DNA of 64,000 nt from Vespa crabro (Eukaryota > Arthropoda > Insecta > Hymenoptera > Vespidae), in contig NC_060978.1 of assembly GCF_910589235.1 (NCBI RefSeq), positions 2,024,877 through 2,088,876 of the forward strand, written 5' to 3'. A program made the position numbers and the translations under genes. Shown piece by piece: positions 52,238 to 63,682 of this stretch; position 1 is the first letter of the stretch; every line of letters begins with the position of its first letter. A model generated the notes under the pieces. It did no database searches and had not been told where the DNA came from. It saw only the letters and a program-made list of their open reading frames with translations.

Positions 52238-53184
52238 TTATCCAAATGATACGAATTTGGAACGATTATTCGATGATTGTATCTTCAAGATATCTCTAAG
52301 CTGTGCTCTCTTTTTTAACGGTGATCTTGCAATTACTATGACATCTTCTTTATTAGACGAAGTTTCTATTTTATCTTCTATCGTTGATATCGTTGCATTT
52401 TCCGTAGATTGTTCGATCCTTAATGTAGTCATCATTGAATCATTCGTTGGTGTAATTTCTGTGGAATCCGTTTTAATGATCGAAGATGTAGATGCATTAA
52501 TGGACGAAGTACTCGAGGGTTCAACCGAGGACGAGGTCGTAGGCTTTGAAATCGGTTTTATGGTAAAGTCAGCGTAATCGTAAAAGTAATCATAATCCTA
52601 TAAAATAAAAGAAAAAGAAAGAACAAAACAAGAAGAAAAAAGAAGAAGAAGAAGAAAATTATTTAATCATTATGATCACACGCAAAGAGTGTCCTTATCT
52701 TTCAGCAAAAAGAAGAAAAAAAAAAAAAACAAGAGAGAAAGCATTCATAGTTAGAAAAGTTCATTCATATATGTATATATTTAACTATTTGTTCTCTCCT
52801 CTCTTCTTTTTATCAAAGAAGAGAGAAAAAAAGAAAGAGGAGGAGAAGGAGAAGAAGAAGAAAAAAAGAAGAACAGAAAAATAGTATCTTCTTATCTTAT
52901 CTTATCTCAAATACACACACACACACACATACATACATACATATACATAGACACAGAGACATAAAAAGAGATACACTTTTAATGATCATATTTTCATTTA
53001 CCGTGTAATCCTCTAATATCTTAGAATCAACAAAAGCGAGTATCTTCAGATCCTTCAAGTCGATTTGAACGTTGTGCTCGCCGGTCTGCCGTTGATCGTA
53101 AGTCACGGTAGGCTTGGTAAGTACCGTGTCGAGTAGAAGATAAGTGTGAAAACAAAATGCAAAGGCGTAAAAAACAAACGACAT
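52238..53184 (-). CDS. Small secreted protein with YDQRQxG motif, paralogue 3; possible amidated-peptide precursor
   Basis: Two exons (53184-53002, 52597-52238) joined in phase 0, 180 residues. A signal peptide (MSFVFYAFAFCFHTYLLLDT) precedes KPTVTYDQRQTGEHNVQIDL (motif residues 29-33) and DLKILAFVDSKILEDYT. Exon 2 opens with a Tyr/Asp run (DYDYFYDYADF), then a Ser/Thr-rich region and TLRIEQSTENATISTIEDK. Near the end lies a tribasic site, SPLKKR (about 156-158), followed by a 22-residue tail that starts AQLRDILKIQ and ends KFVSFG at the stop. A basic cleavage site plus a C-terminal Gly is the layout of amidated peptide precursors; that role is inference. A continuous antisense frame exists but has no signal or family. 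Confidence 0.75.
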
Positions 53185-53214
53185 GATTGGGAAATGACCG
53201 TTTACTTTGTGTGA

Positions 53215-53226
53215 TGTATATATAAA
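53215..53226 (-). promoter_or_regulatory. TATA-like element before YDQRQ paralogue 3
   Basis: On the minus strand GTTTATATATAC lies about 31 bp before the start codon. If functional it would give a very short leader, so the true promoter may be further upstream. Confidence 0.3.
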
Positions 53227-53255
53227 CAAGACACAACACAACACTTAAGTAGAAA

Positions 53256-53287
53256 GGATCGGATCGGATCGGATTGGATCGGATCGG
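53256..53287. repeat. (GGATC)n pentamer repeat
   Basis: About six GGATC/GGATT units, upstream of YDQRQ paralogue 3. Not the insect telomere unit TTAGG. Confidence 0.85.
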
Positions 53288-53349
53288 TTGCGGATCTTCA
53301 TACAACGCGAACTTTTGTAAAAATGTAAGCGAACTGTACGTCGTAGATG

Positions 53350-53416
53350 AGAAGAAGAAAGAAGAAGAAGAAGAAGAAGAAGAAGAAGAAGAAGAAGAAG
53401 AAGAAGAAGAAGAAGA
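53350..53416. repeat. (GAA)n trinucleotide microsatellite
   Basis: About 21 GAA/AAG units; it creates spurious poly-Glu and poly-Leu/Ser frames on the two strands. Confidence 0.95.
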
Positions 53417-53734
53417 GGTTCGCAAAGTTCGAGCAAAATCTTCACTGCTAGAATCACTATCGTTTAAATCTATACGTACTACCATCTATTTCTGGACGAA
53501 AAACCGGTATTCCTTTCGCGGTTGAATGCTCGAGAGAAGCTACGATACCTCATCGATGGCCACCTCGATGGCTTCTCTTCGGTAGCCTCTTCTCTGTGTC
53601 TTCTTACTGTCCGGACATTGGCCTCTTCCACGAGTCCACCTGTTTTCTTCTCTTCTATAGTACGTTTCAAAATAAACGCGTTCAACCATTATACAATTAT
53701 ACACGTAATTATTATACGTATACACTTTTTTCAA

Positions 53735-53905
53735 TTTTATATATATATATATATATCTTATACATTTATTTCAATTATATATATATATATATAATAGAGA
53801 TAATATATATATATATAATTAAAATAAATGTATATATATATAATATATATAATATAATATACATATGTATAAATAAATAAATATATATATATATATATAT
53901 ATATA
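53735..53905. repeat. (TA)n-rich block
   Basis: Several (TA)8-13 tracts separated by short A/T-rich spacers. A further (TA)n lies at 54279-54319. Confidence 0.9.
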
Positions 53906-53985
53906 GGTTTATAATAACACTTTTGAGCAGTATATAATTATATTATGATATTATATATAATAGATATTAATTCGTATCTATTAAC

Positions 53986-54138
53986 ACGTTAGACATATTA
54001 TTTCATAATGCATACGTTTGAAAATAACGCGCCACAGACAAAAGTCCGTATTACATACATTATATATGTATATACACAAATATACGTGATTACGTTAGAC
54101 ATTTGTTCTATAGAGTACGTTTCAAGTTAACGCGCCAT
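53986..54138. repeat. Direct repeat of a ~48-bp unit ending in TAACGCGCCA
   Basis: Copies at 53986-54035 and 54092-54138 both begin ACGTTAGACAT, contain TACGTTT, and end TAACGCGCCA. Small indels fall between the conserved blocks. The copies are about 106 bp apart and lie 1.4-1.5 kb upstream of AKAP10. Confidence 0.7.
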
Positions 54139-54275
54139 TTCTTTATATATATATATATATATACATATATATGTATATAAAATATCTCATATTGTTTTTA
54201 CGTAGAAATAATGTAGAAGAAATTTATATATTATTTGTTTATTTATTTATTTTTTTTTTTTTTTTTTTTAAACGT

Positions 54276-54323
<48 letters not shown>

Positions 54324-54870
54324 GAACAGTCGTATTCTTTGCACGAAACATGCAAATAAAAGGAATACGACATCAAGTGATTAACTTCGATTCGAGAATA
54401 CGTTATTTTGATACGCCACGAGACACGAATATCAATTTTATAAGAGGTTATTCCATTCGCACGAGGAATTCAATTCTTCATTGGATTGATCGTACATATC
54501 GGAGAGAGACAAATCTTAGTATATTTACGTTTGGATTGCCTTCTCGAAGTTGAGAAAATATTTGACCTTTAACGCGACGTACAACAAGGAGTTTAACATC
54601 CTTTGAACTTTCGTTCGAACGACTCAAGTTATAATTCTCATCTTTATCCTAGATAAGTTGTGTGGCATCGGGAGAAACTTAAACGTAACACGTATGAGAG
54701 AATCCATCGTCCGATGTCCTTCGAACAAGTTTATTAAGCGCGACGGAAAAATATTTTTAAGATTTCTTTTTTCTTTCTTCTTTTTTTTTTTTTTTTTTCT
54801 TTTACTTTTCTTATTTCCACGATCTCGATCGCAAGGAGAAAAACGATCGTTTTGATTCCGCTTATAATGA

Positions 54871-54916
<46 letters not shown>

Positions 54917-55527
54917 GGTTATCGTTATTAAATCGAATAAATTTCGATGAAGTATCGAGAAACGTTAAAAAAATAATTCCGGCTTATTGTCGCATAATAG
55001 AAAAAGTTTAATCGCGGAAGTGGTTAAAGGAACGTGCAAAAAGCAAAATCAAATTTAATCGATGTCATTAAACAAAAATCAAATTTATTTTCTAATATAC
55101 AATATATATTTATTTGTCTAACGTAAAATATAACGTTATAGATTATAATTATTGATATAAAGGATTAAGAAAATATGAAGGAAGGTTAACCTATGTTTCG
55201 ATGTAGCGAATCATAAATGGATTCGCGATGACATTAATGACAGTTCCTTCGGATGTTGCGCGTTGCATATGTATGTGATCGACGAATCTTCACATCGAAA
55301 CGTTTCCATTATTATATCTTCGTAATTAATATAAAGAGGAATAATAATAATCAATTAGATCGATTCAAATTGTTGAAAGTATTCATTGACGGGAAAGAAA
55401 GAAAGAGAGAAAGAGAGAGAGAGAGAGAAGAAAGAAAAAAAAACAAACAAACAAACAGACTCAATAGATTTTCCTACATTCGTTCGTCATATCGCGTTCT
55501 TTATCATGTTCCTCTCTGACGTAAAAA
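54139..55527. other. Upstream flank of AKAP10
   Basis: Relatively complex at 54340-54770, with (AAT)n at 54867-54914 and a GA tract near 55400. A 67-codon frame at 54350-54553 has no recognisable feature. The AKAP10 promoter and any 5' UTR exon should lie here, but no element could be assigned. Confidence 0.4.
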
Positions 55528-58501
55528 ATGTTCCAATTTTTTAAGAAATCTGGTAATTATTTAATTATTCGAATTATTACGAAATAAAATTAAATACGTT
55601 GATCAATATATCGTCAAAAGGATTGATGATGTTGTTTAAAAGTAACATAACCTCCTTAATCAAAACAACACATTTCTTTTTTTTTTTTTTGTTTTCTTAC
55701 ATTTATTTTTAATAATTCCAGATAAGCATATTATCTAAACAGTTACGTAATACTTAATAGGTTCTTTTTTCTTTTTTTGTTTTTGTTCTTTTTTATTTTT
55801 TATACTTTTTTTTTTTTTTTCTTTTTGTTTCCTTTAATTATCTCTTTCAACAAGTAATAAAAAGATATCTTATGTTTGTATTTTAAAACTATGTGTGCTT
55901 ACATTGATTCAATATTATGTTTCTTATTTTTAGGGCAACGAGACAGGCCCAGATCATTGTACGCTTCTCCAACAAAATCAACAAAATTAGAAAAGACATT
56001 TGGAGATGAATTTGGTGATAGTGCGTCGATCTATATACCGTCAAGTATATTGTGCAGCCTTGAGGAGGAAGAGGAAAATGAAATTCTTAAAGAAGAAAAA
56101 GACAATAAACGACCATTTGGGTCTCAATTATCTAAAACGCTTCCAGAGATACTTGCGGATAAGGGTGCCCTAGGTTACTTTATCCAATTTATGGATACAA
56201 GAAATTCAATAGCTCTTATAAAATTTTGGTTAGAGGTCGAATGTTTATGTGGATCATTTCCTAACTTCCATCTTGAAGATGAAAATGTGGAGAATTTGAA
56301 TTTTAAGAATGATCATACTACGAAGTCCGATACATTCGCAGATTCATTGGACGATAATGAGAACTTTAATTGCAATATGCTGCAGGGTAATATTGAAAAT
56401 CGCAATAGAGAAAAGGGACTGTATAATGAAATTGTAAATAGTAATGATGTAAAATCAAATTGTAATGACATGCCAAAGATTAGTGAGATGCTAAGTGGTA
56501 TGCGACAATCAAATCGCAAATGTGAAAATAAAAGGGGCGATATGACAAATACTAGGGAAGATGCTTTAAGAATTTATAAAAAATATATTATTAAAGAAAC
56601 ATTGGGTACTAATCGAATTCCTGAGGAACTAAAACTAGAAATAGAAAATGCTCTTAAGTGCGAAAACCTAGAGCCTATATTACGGTGCCTATCTAACATT
56701 CAAAATATTATATTTGATGTTATAGAAAAGGAGTAAGTATGATAAAATTTTTTAATAGAAGTAAAAAAGTATTATGCAAAGTTTATGATACATATTTGTT
56801 TTAATTTATAGATATATTAATGACTTCCTTCGAAGTGAATTTCATTGTAAACATCAAATTGATGTTTTAACAAGTGGAAATGTACAATTAGGAGACATAT
56901 TATATAATGAAACTGCATTTTTTTATTTCATGGAGGTATACATTTTTATTATATTGCATTTTATGTGATAACTTTAATAAATTTACATTTAAATTTATTC
57001 ATTTCAGTTTATGGAACTTGAAAATAAACGCGAGCTTTTAGATTTTTGGATGGCTGCAATCAATTACAAGCAAAATCTTTTGGAAAAGAAAGATCCAATA
57101 AATCCTGAGGAAGCTCAATCTGATGCTCTTATTATATACGACAAGTAATTGATACTTTTTACTATATATTTATATATATATATATATTTTTTTTTTTTAA
57201 CATATACAAGTAAATACATGACAACTTATATAATATAAATGAATTCATAATGATACAATATTGAAATCTAAAGCATGTGTCTTCAGATATTTTAGTTTGC
57301 AAGCAACAACGCCACTTGGGTTTATTGATAAAATTCGTTTCGAAGTTGAGCAAAATATTTGCCGTGAAAATGGAGAGGGACCATTACCTGATTGTTTTGA
57401 TAAACCTTGTAAAATTGTATATAAATTTCTCAATAAGGTATATTATTTTATATCCTTCCTTTATAATGACAATGACATTTACAATACATTTATTTATTAT
57501 TCTATGTTATTATAATTTCAGCACTATTTGCCTACCTTTTTATCATCGCAGCTGTATTATAAATACTTGTCAGAATTGATCAGTACTATTCAAAGTAATC
57601 CATGTTCGAGTTATCAGCTCAGAATAAAGAGAGCAGGTAATCATACCTTTTTTTTTTTTATCTATTAGATTATCAGTATTCTTTAAAAGTTAAAGATAAG
57701 TATAAAAAGAAATATATAGATAACTACAGAAACATTATACTTAATATTATAATAGGTTCTGACTGTAGTAGTGAAGTGAGCTCTATCAGTAACAGTATGC
57801 AAAGTACCCTGCAGGCAGGGAACAATGCCAATGGAATATTATCTAGTACTAGTAATAGTACAAAAACAAGTGCACACAGTAGTATGAATATCGATACAAG
57901 ACAACTCTATGATCCAGATTCTTTATGGAGGCGTAACAAATATAGGTTTGTCCTTTGTTTTTTTTTTTTTTTTTTTTTTTTTTCTTTTTAACTTTACTCT
58001 TTATATACATTAATTACAATATCAAAGTTATCATATTATTTTAATTATATTGATATTTTAATAACATAGATTAAGTGTTGGCTACATCGATTACTTGGGT
58101 AGATTTATTACAGAAATAGAACCTGATCCATGTAGAAAATATGGTAAGTTTTATTTCTATATATAGACATTGTAATTGTTGAAGAAAAAAATAAAAAAAG
58201 ATTAATATAAACGATATATATATATGTATACATATATCTAAAACTTTTAGAATCACGATTAGCACGTGCTGTGAAAAGACTCGTAAATTTGGAACAGGAT
58301 AAGGTAAAACTTATATGTAAATCTAACACTTTTATGCCATTATCTAATAGATAATCCATTATAATACTAAGATGCAATTAAATAATAATAATATATAATT
58401 TTAATATCCAGGCGAAAGAAGAACTGGCATGGAAGATAGCAGAAATGATCATTCGTGACATTACATCCTTGACTTTAGGAGCTACAAATCTTCCATCTTG
58501 A
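55528..58501 (+). CDS. Akap10: A-kinase anchoring protein 10 (D-AKAP2)
   Basis: Ten exons: 55528-55552, 55934-56732, 56812-56935, 57008-57144, 57287-57437, 57522-57636, 57756-57945, 58070-58143, 58251-58303, 58412-58501; 585 residues in frame. Exon 1 encodes MFQFFKKS, like the vertebrate MSFFRRK start. Two RGS-like domains follow. The first (about 75-305) is split by a polar Asn/Asp-rich insert. The second (about 308-440) contains FFYFMEFMELENKRELLDFW and ALIIYDKYFSLQATTPLGF. The C-terminal helix EELAWKIAEMIIRDI matches the amphipathic PKA regulatory-subunit anchor of D-AKAP2 (EELAWKIAKMIVSDI). The family anchors PKA-R and binds Rab GTPases at endosomes or mitochondria. The tail ends TNLPS, so the vertebrate C-terminal PDZ ligand is absent. 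AATAAA at 58926-58931 is a likely poly-A signal. Confidence 0.95.
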
Positions 58502-61486
58502 TGGGATATACTTTACATAATATGATCTTGGAATATGAAAATGGAATTTTTGAAGCATTTTATATTATCACAGATGCTTGAAAGGTTATATTTCAAACAA
58601 TTATTTTATTATTACTTATTACAGGTTAAAAATGTGTATGTTTGAAAAAAAAAAAGTGCCAAAAAAGAAGTTAAAGGAAAATTAAGTTAACTTTTAGTTC
58701 GGTTATAATTTAAGTTTAACATTTTATTTCAAAACAATTTCGGAGCACCGTTTAAAAATTTTTCAAATCACGTTTGATATTAATAGATTATAAAAATGAA
58801 ATTTTAGTATATGAAAATCTTATTTCTATGTGATGTATATTGCGATTAGATAGTAATATGTTAGTACAATTATTTCACTTCAGTTATTAAACATGAAAGA
58901 AATACGATATATATATATATATCAGAATAAAAAAAAATAAATTCATTGTACATAATGATATCTTGCAAATATGAAAGTAACAACAATTAGTAAAGACAGA
59001 GTAGTGTTATATAATTTGCTTACTACTTAATATTTTTTATTCTCTCTATAAATTATCTTTTGATTAACATTTCTTTTTCTTTTTTTTTTTTTTTATATAT
59101 ATATATATTGTTTTAACTTATAATTATTAATTTCTTACAAATTATGCTACGGTTTATTTTATCTTACCATGATACATGTATCACAGATAAAACAGCAAAT
59201 TAAGAAAAAATATAATGGAAACAATGGTACAAGTTACACGAGTATCTCTTTACAAGAACTTTAAGAATATTTACTTTTTACAAAATTATCAGAAAATGAA
59301 GTCAATGAAAGATCATTCATATTTGTTAACATAGCTGTAGATATATTATACAAGGGTCGCTGTAGAACGGCACAAATCAAACCACTTATTATGTTCTTAA
59401 GTTTACTGAATTTATATATATGTTTTTTTTTTTTTTTTTTTTAATTACAAATAATACTCCAGTGATTATAAGGCATAATTATTATCAATTATTCTCATAT
59501 GAGATTATATAAAAGTATTAACTTTGAATATATATTAATATATGTAATTATTAAGTACATTATAAATTAATTTGCATAGGGCATTCTTTTGAACACTTTT
59601 GATGTTAATTATTATTTATTTCTTTTTTATTGCTGTTTTTTCTTTTTTATATTATATTGCAGAAATATTATGAATTTCTTTCCATATTTTATTGGCACTG
59701 ATCTAATATTTTAATTGATATAATATCTTAAATTGCATCCCTATTGATAAGGTATAGTTATAAATTTAAGAAATTAAAAAAGGATATAAGTTGCATATTA
59801 ATTGCAGCAATTGAATGATAAAAATACGCATATCTTTTATTTGTATTCTTCTTTGTCATAAATTTGTATGATCTGATAATTAATAGCAAATTTTATTTTA
59901 CAATTAATAGAAATTATAAATTTGTTGTGCTATACCATTAACAAAATTAAAAAATTGTATATATTAATATCTGTAATATATAATATAATATTGAACAGTA
60001 CACATACATATATATATACATATACACATACACATTTACAATAAATCAATTAAGAATTTATTAGAAGTATAAATTGTAGGTTTATTTTCGAGTATATATA
60101 AAATGAGAAAATTATTGTACATTATGTATAAGAAAAAAAAAAAAAAAAAAAAAAAAAATTACTAAAATTGATACAAGCATAACTTGAAAAATATACTATC
60201 ATAATTGATAAGCTGATAGATCAAAATTGTGATGTTAATAATACATATTTACTGCTGCTTGCTGGTTCCTTTTTATACTATATTAATAAACAACTAATTA
60301 TTACTTTTTTAGAAGCCTATAATAGTAGATAGAATAATATTTCTATAGAGCTTACATTTATTAATATAAAATGAATGTAAGATATTTTTTTGTGGAAGAT
60401 GTACATGTGAAATTAACAGCAAATATTGTATTTGTTTTATATTTATTGTTTTTACCAATTATGTATAATCTCTGAATATTTCAGCAAGTTTGTTTGTAAT
60501 ACAATGGTGCTAATATAAATCCATTTTATGTTTGTTTTTTTTGTTTTTTTTTTTTATGATAAAAGAGTACTAACATTTTATTATTAAAATACATGATATT
60601 TATCAGTTATATTTTTAACAACAATGTATACAGTACTTATTTTTAACTGAAAATATCTATTAATATTAATGATAAATATTGCAGTGTAAAAATATGTATA
60701 AAGAGTATTAAAATCAAATGTAATAAATTATAAAAATTTAGATCCTCCATATATGCGCTTTTTAAAAGATACATAATTTTTCTGTGACACTTTTGATTTT
60801 ATTTATTAATTTTTGGATTCAATTAAAAAAAAAAAAGAAAAATCAAGTATGCTAACATATAATTAATTTGTTTATTTTTTTATTTTTTTGTTTTGTTTAC
60901 ATACATTCATGTTCAGTAATAAATATAAAATAAAATCTGTTGAATGTACAAAATGTACTAATTATAGAATAAAATTGTATATACGTGTACATTATATTCT
61001 TACATGTATAAAATAAACTCCTTGTATTTATTAGATTTACAATATATAATTATTTTAAATAACATTATCTCTATAGTTATAAAAAATATGCTACATATTT
61101 TAATTTTATTAAAAACTTTTAACTTTCAATTTTTTAATTCTTAAAAAAAGTTAACATCAACGATTTCAACAATATACGGGAATATAAGTAGCACAATTAT
61201 AAATTAACAATTTATAAAAGTAATTCTATCAAATTTTTATAAATCTTTTACTTTGTAAAAGTTATAATAAAACAATTAAATGTATTCTATAATATTTAAT
61301 TGTAATAATTATCTGGCAGTATCATTATATCTTTAAAAGTTTTAAACATGTATTAATAATATTAACGTTAAATAAGTACGAACTCTTAATTTCAATATTA
61401 TAATATATATTATATATAAAAATATGTAATTTTATCGTAACTAATTCTATGTTTCTAACAATACACTAAAAGCTTTATCACAGTTT
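58502..61486. other. 3' flanks of convergent AKAP10 and GPR143-like genes
   Basis: Strongly AT-rich, with poly-A/T runs (59085, 59430, 60130) and an AATAAA at 58926-58931 suited to AKAP10. No coding or RNA gene seen; the last few hundred bases before 61487 should be the 3' UTR of the minus-strand receptor. Confidence 0.55.
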
Positions 61487-63078
61487 TCATAATGATGAAG
61501 ATCCATTTATACTTGTATGTGGTGTACGGGTATATTGATTTAACAAAGGAGATGATTCATTCAAATTTATATCCGCATTCCCTTTCGAAATTTGATTTAA
61601 ACTGAAGCTTCCTAATTTCTGACACCATTCTAATCGAAATTTTTCTTTTCTACCCCATCTCTGATAAACCAATGCATTTAAAAATGCTTGAAGTGGATTT
61701 GTCACTGCCTATATGCAGACACATAAATCAGATATATTAAATAATTATATAAAATTATTATCTTAACTCGTTATTATTTTATTCACTTACCATCATATAC
61801 CACAAAGTAATAATTGCTTTAACAGGTAACTGAAACCATAGTGTCCATAATAAAACACCATTGATTAGATTTGGTACCCAACATATATAATAAACAATAT
61901 TAATTAATGCAAACTTAAGTCTAATAGTTTGAACTAATTTTCGTTCACGTCCAGTCATTTGTGCTAAACTACATGAAACAGCTGTTTTAAGATCACGAGT
62001 TGAAGCAATATAAAGAAGAGGATTTATTATCATAACAATTGCCAATAAGACATATGTTGTACAATAATTTGGAAGAATGCGTAATATCGCAATTGACAAT
62101 GACGTTAAATTATGACAGCTGAAATTAAATGTTATCCATCAATATTATGATAAAATTTCAATTGTTATAAATAAATTAAAAATCAATAAGTTACTTAGCA
62201 TCTGGAACATATAATATTGACAAGCCAAAAACTGTCAATAAAGCAGGACAAATCCATGCAAATGCATGATAGCAAATAGGATGACCAGATCGATCATTAA
62301 GTAATAATTTCATATCCACAGCATAGCACAATGTCCAAATCCATGTAGCCATATAAAAATATTGTGTCCATGCCTTATAAATATATATAAATAGATTCAT
62401 TAAAAAATTAATAGTACAATGCGTATCATCTAAATGGTTTAATATAGTTATAATTATCTAAAATATTCTCATATCAATATGAAGATAAATTATTTACCGA
62501 AGAAAGAGCACAAAATATAACGCTAGAAGTATCATCTTCCATTGGCATAATAGATTTAAAGTTAATCCATAATGCCGATCTTATAAATATACCTAAGATG
62601 AAAACTTTTATATGTAATAGTTCTATATTTTTGTATGAATTGAAAAAAAAAAAAAGAAAAAGAAAAAGAAAAAGAAAAATGAATAATAATAAAAGAATCA
62701 TATATCATTGATACAATATCAGAGATAACATAAAATGACAATGAAAGCAACACCTAAAGAGGCAAATAAATCAGCAATTGCAAGCCATACAATAATCTCA
62801 CGACCTCTCGATGCTGAAAAACTATTCCATCGATGAGGAAGATTTGACATTTCACGTGGTAACACCTAAAATATAATTTTTATGCTTACATAGAAAGGTT
62901 ATGAAACAATATAAATATTTCATATTACTTGATAAACAGCTCCAAGTATTCCCATTGTCGAAGAAACCATGCATACTATATTATATATATCTGTATTAAA
63001 TTCTTCCATTATTTTAATAGCCAAATCCGTTTTATTTGTATGGCGACAACAAAAAGTCTGTATCGTTGGATCAGCCAT
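61487..63078 (-). CDS. GPR143: GPR143 (ocular albinism type 1)-like seven-helix receptor
   Basis: Six exons: 63078-62929, 62865-62754, 62592-62498, 62373-62195, 62118-61791, 61708-61487; 361 residues in frame. The N-terminus MADPTIQTFCCRH mirrors GPR143 (MASPRLGTFCC). Hydrophobic helices follow in order, with REIIVWLAIADLFASLG, IFIRSALWINF, WTLCYAVDMKLLL (family CYAVD motif), YHAFAWICPALL, IVMIINPLLYIAS and NIVYYICWVPNLING. NPLQAFLNALVYQRWG is the NPxQ-type last helix. OA1 is an intracellular receptor of melanosomes and lysosomes, coupled to G-alpha-i and reported to respond to L-DOPA in mammals. The cytoplasmic tail carries ESSPLL (61558-61541), an acidic dileucine sorting motif. It is shorter than human (404), mostly in the tail. 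Ligand and role in insects are not known from sequence. Confidence 0.9.
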
Positions 63079-63650
63079 GTTATCAGTAATATCAAAGGTG
63101 TTATATAAATTAATGAATATCAGTTAACGCCGTTCATTACTCTTGATTATAAATATAACGATTTACATCAATAAACAAATCCAATCGTAAATCTCAAGTA
63201 ATTTTGATGAACAACGTCTCATTTCATGAATGAAAATATAAACGAGGATAGGTATGATCTCTTTCGAAATTTTGAAAAAAGAAGTTCATCTTCTTTGGAA
63301 AAAAAAAAAGGAAAAAAAAATCGTGTAAAAAAATGTTGTTTTGCCGATAAGAGTTCATGCATAAAAAGAAAAATTTTTATTGCTGGCGTTAATCATATTT
63401 TCGACATTTCCCGTGAAAATTAAATTGCATTTAGTGGCGCCACTTAGCAATAAGATGAAGCTCTTATCTTATATGTACACATACTCTTATCTATAAATAT
63501 ATATATATATAAAACTCGTTATGTAGGTTAATAGTAAGTTAATTTTATTTAGTCTTACGATATACATAAATCTTAACAAATGTTGAACACGGAGTCATTT
63601 GCATCTTAGCTCTCTCTCTCTCACTCTGTATGCTCATTCACTCTCACTCA

Positions 63651-63682
<32 letters not shown>

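Noticed and set aside
52257..52577. 106-codon plus-strand frame opposite exon 2 of YDQRQ paralogue 3
   Set aside because: No recognisable feature; the minus strand joins in phase to a signal-peptide exon with the shared motif, so it is preferred.
53256..53287. Telomere-like repeat
   Set aside because: The unit is GGATC, not TTAGG, and the array is only about six units inside gene-containing DNA.
53027..53525. Overlapping frames with poly-Glu, poly-Ser or poly-Leu
   Set aside because: They arise from the GAA repeat and overlap exon 1 of the YDQRQ paralogue 3 in other frames.
54350..54553. 67-codon plus frame beginning MQIKGIRHQV
   Set aside because: Normal complexity but no domain, no splice context, and other frames are comparably open; kept only as flank.
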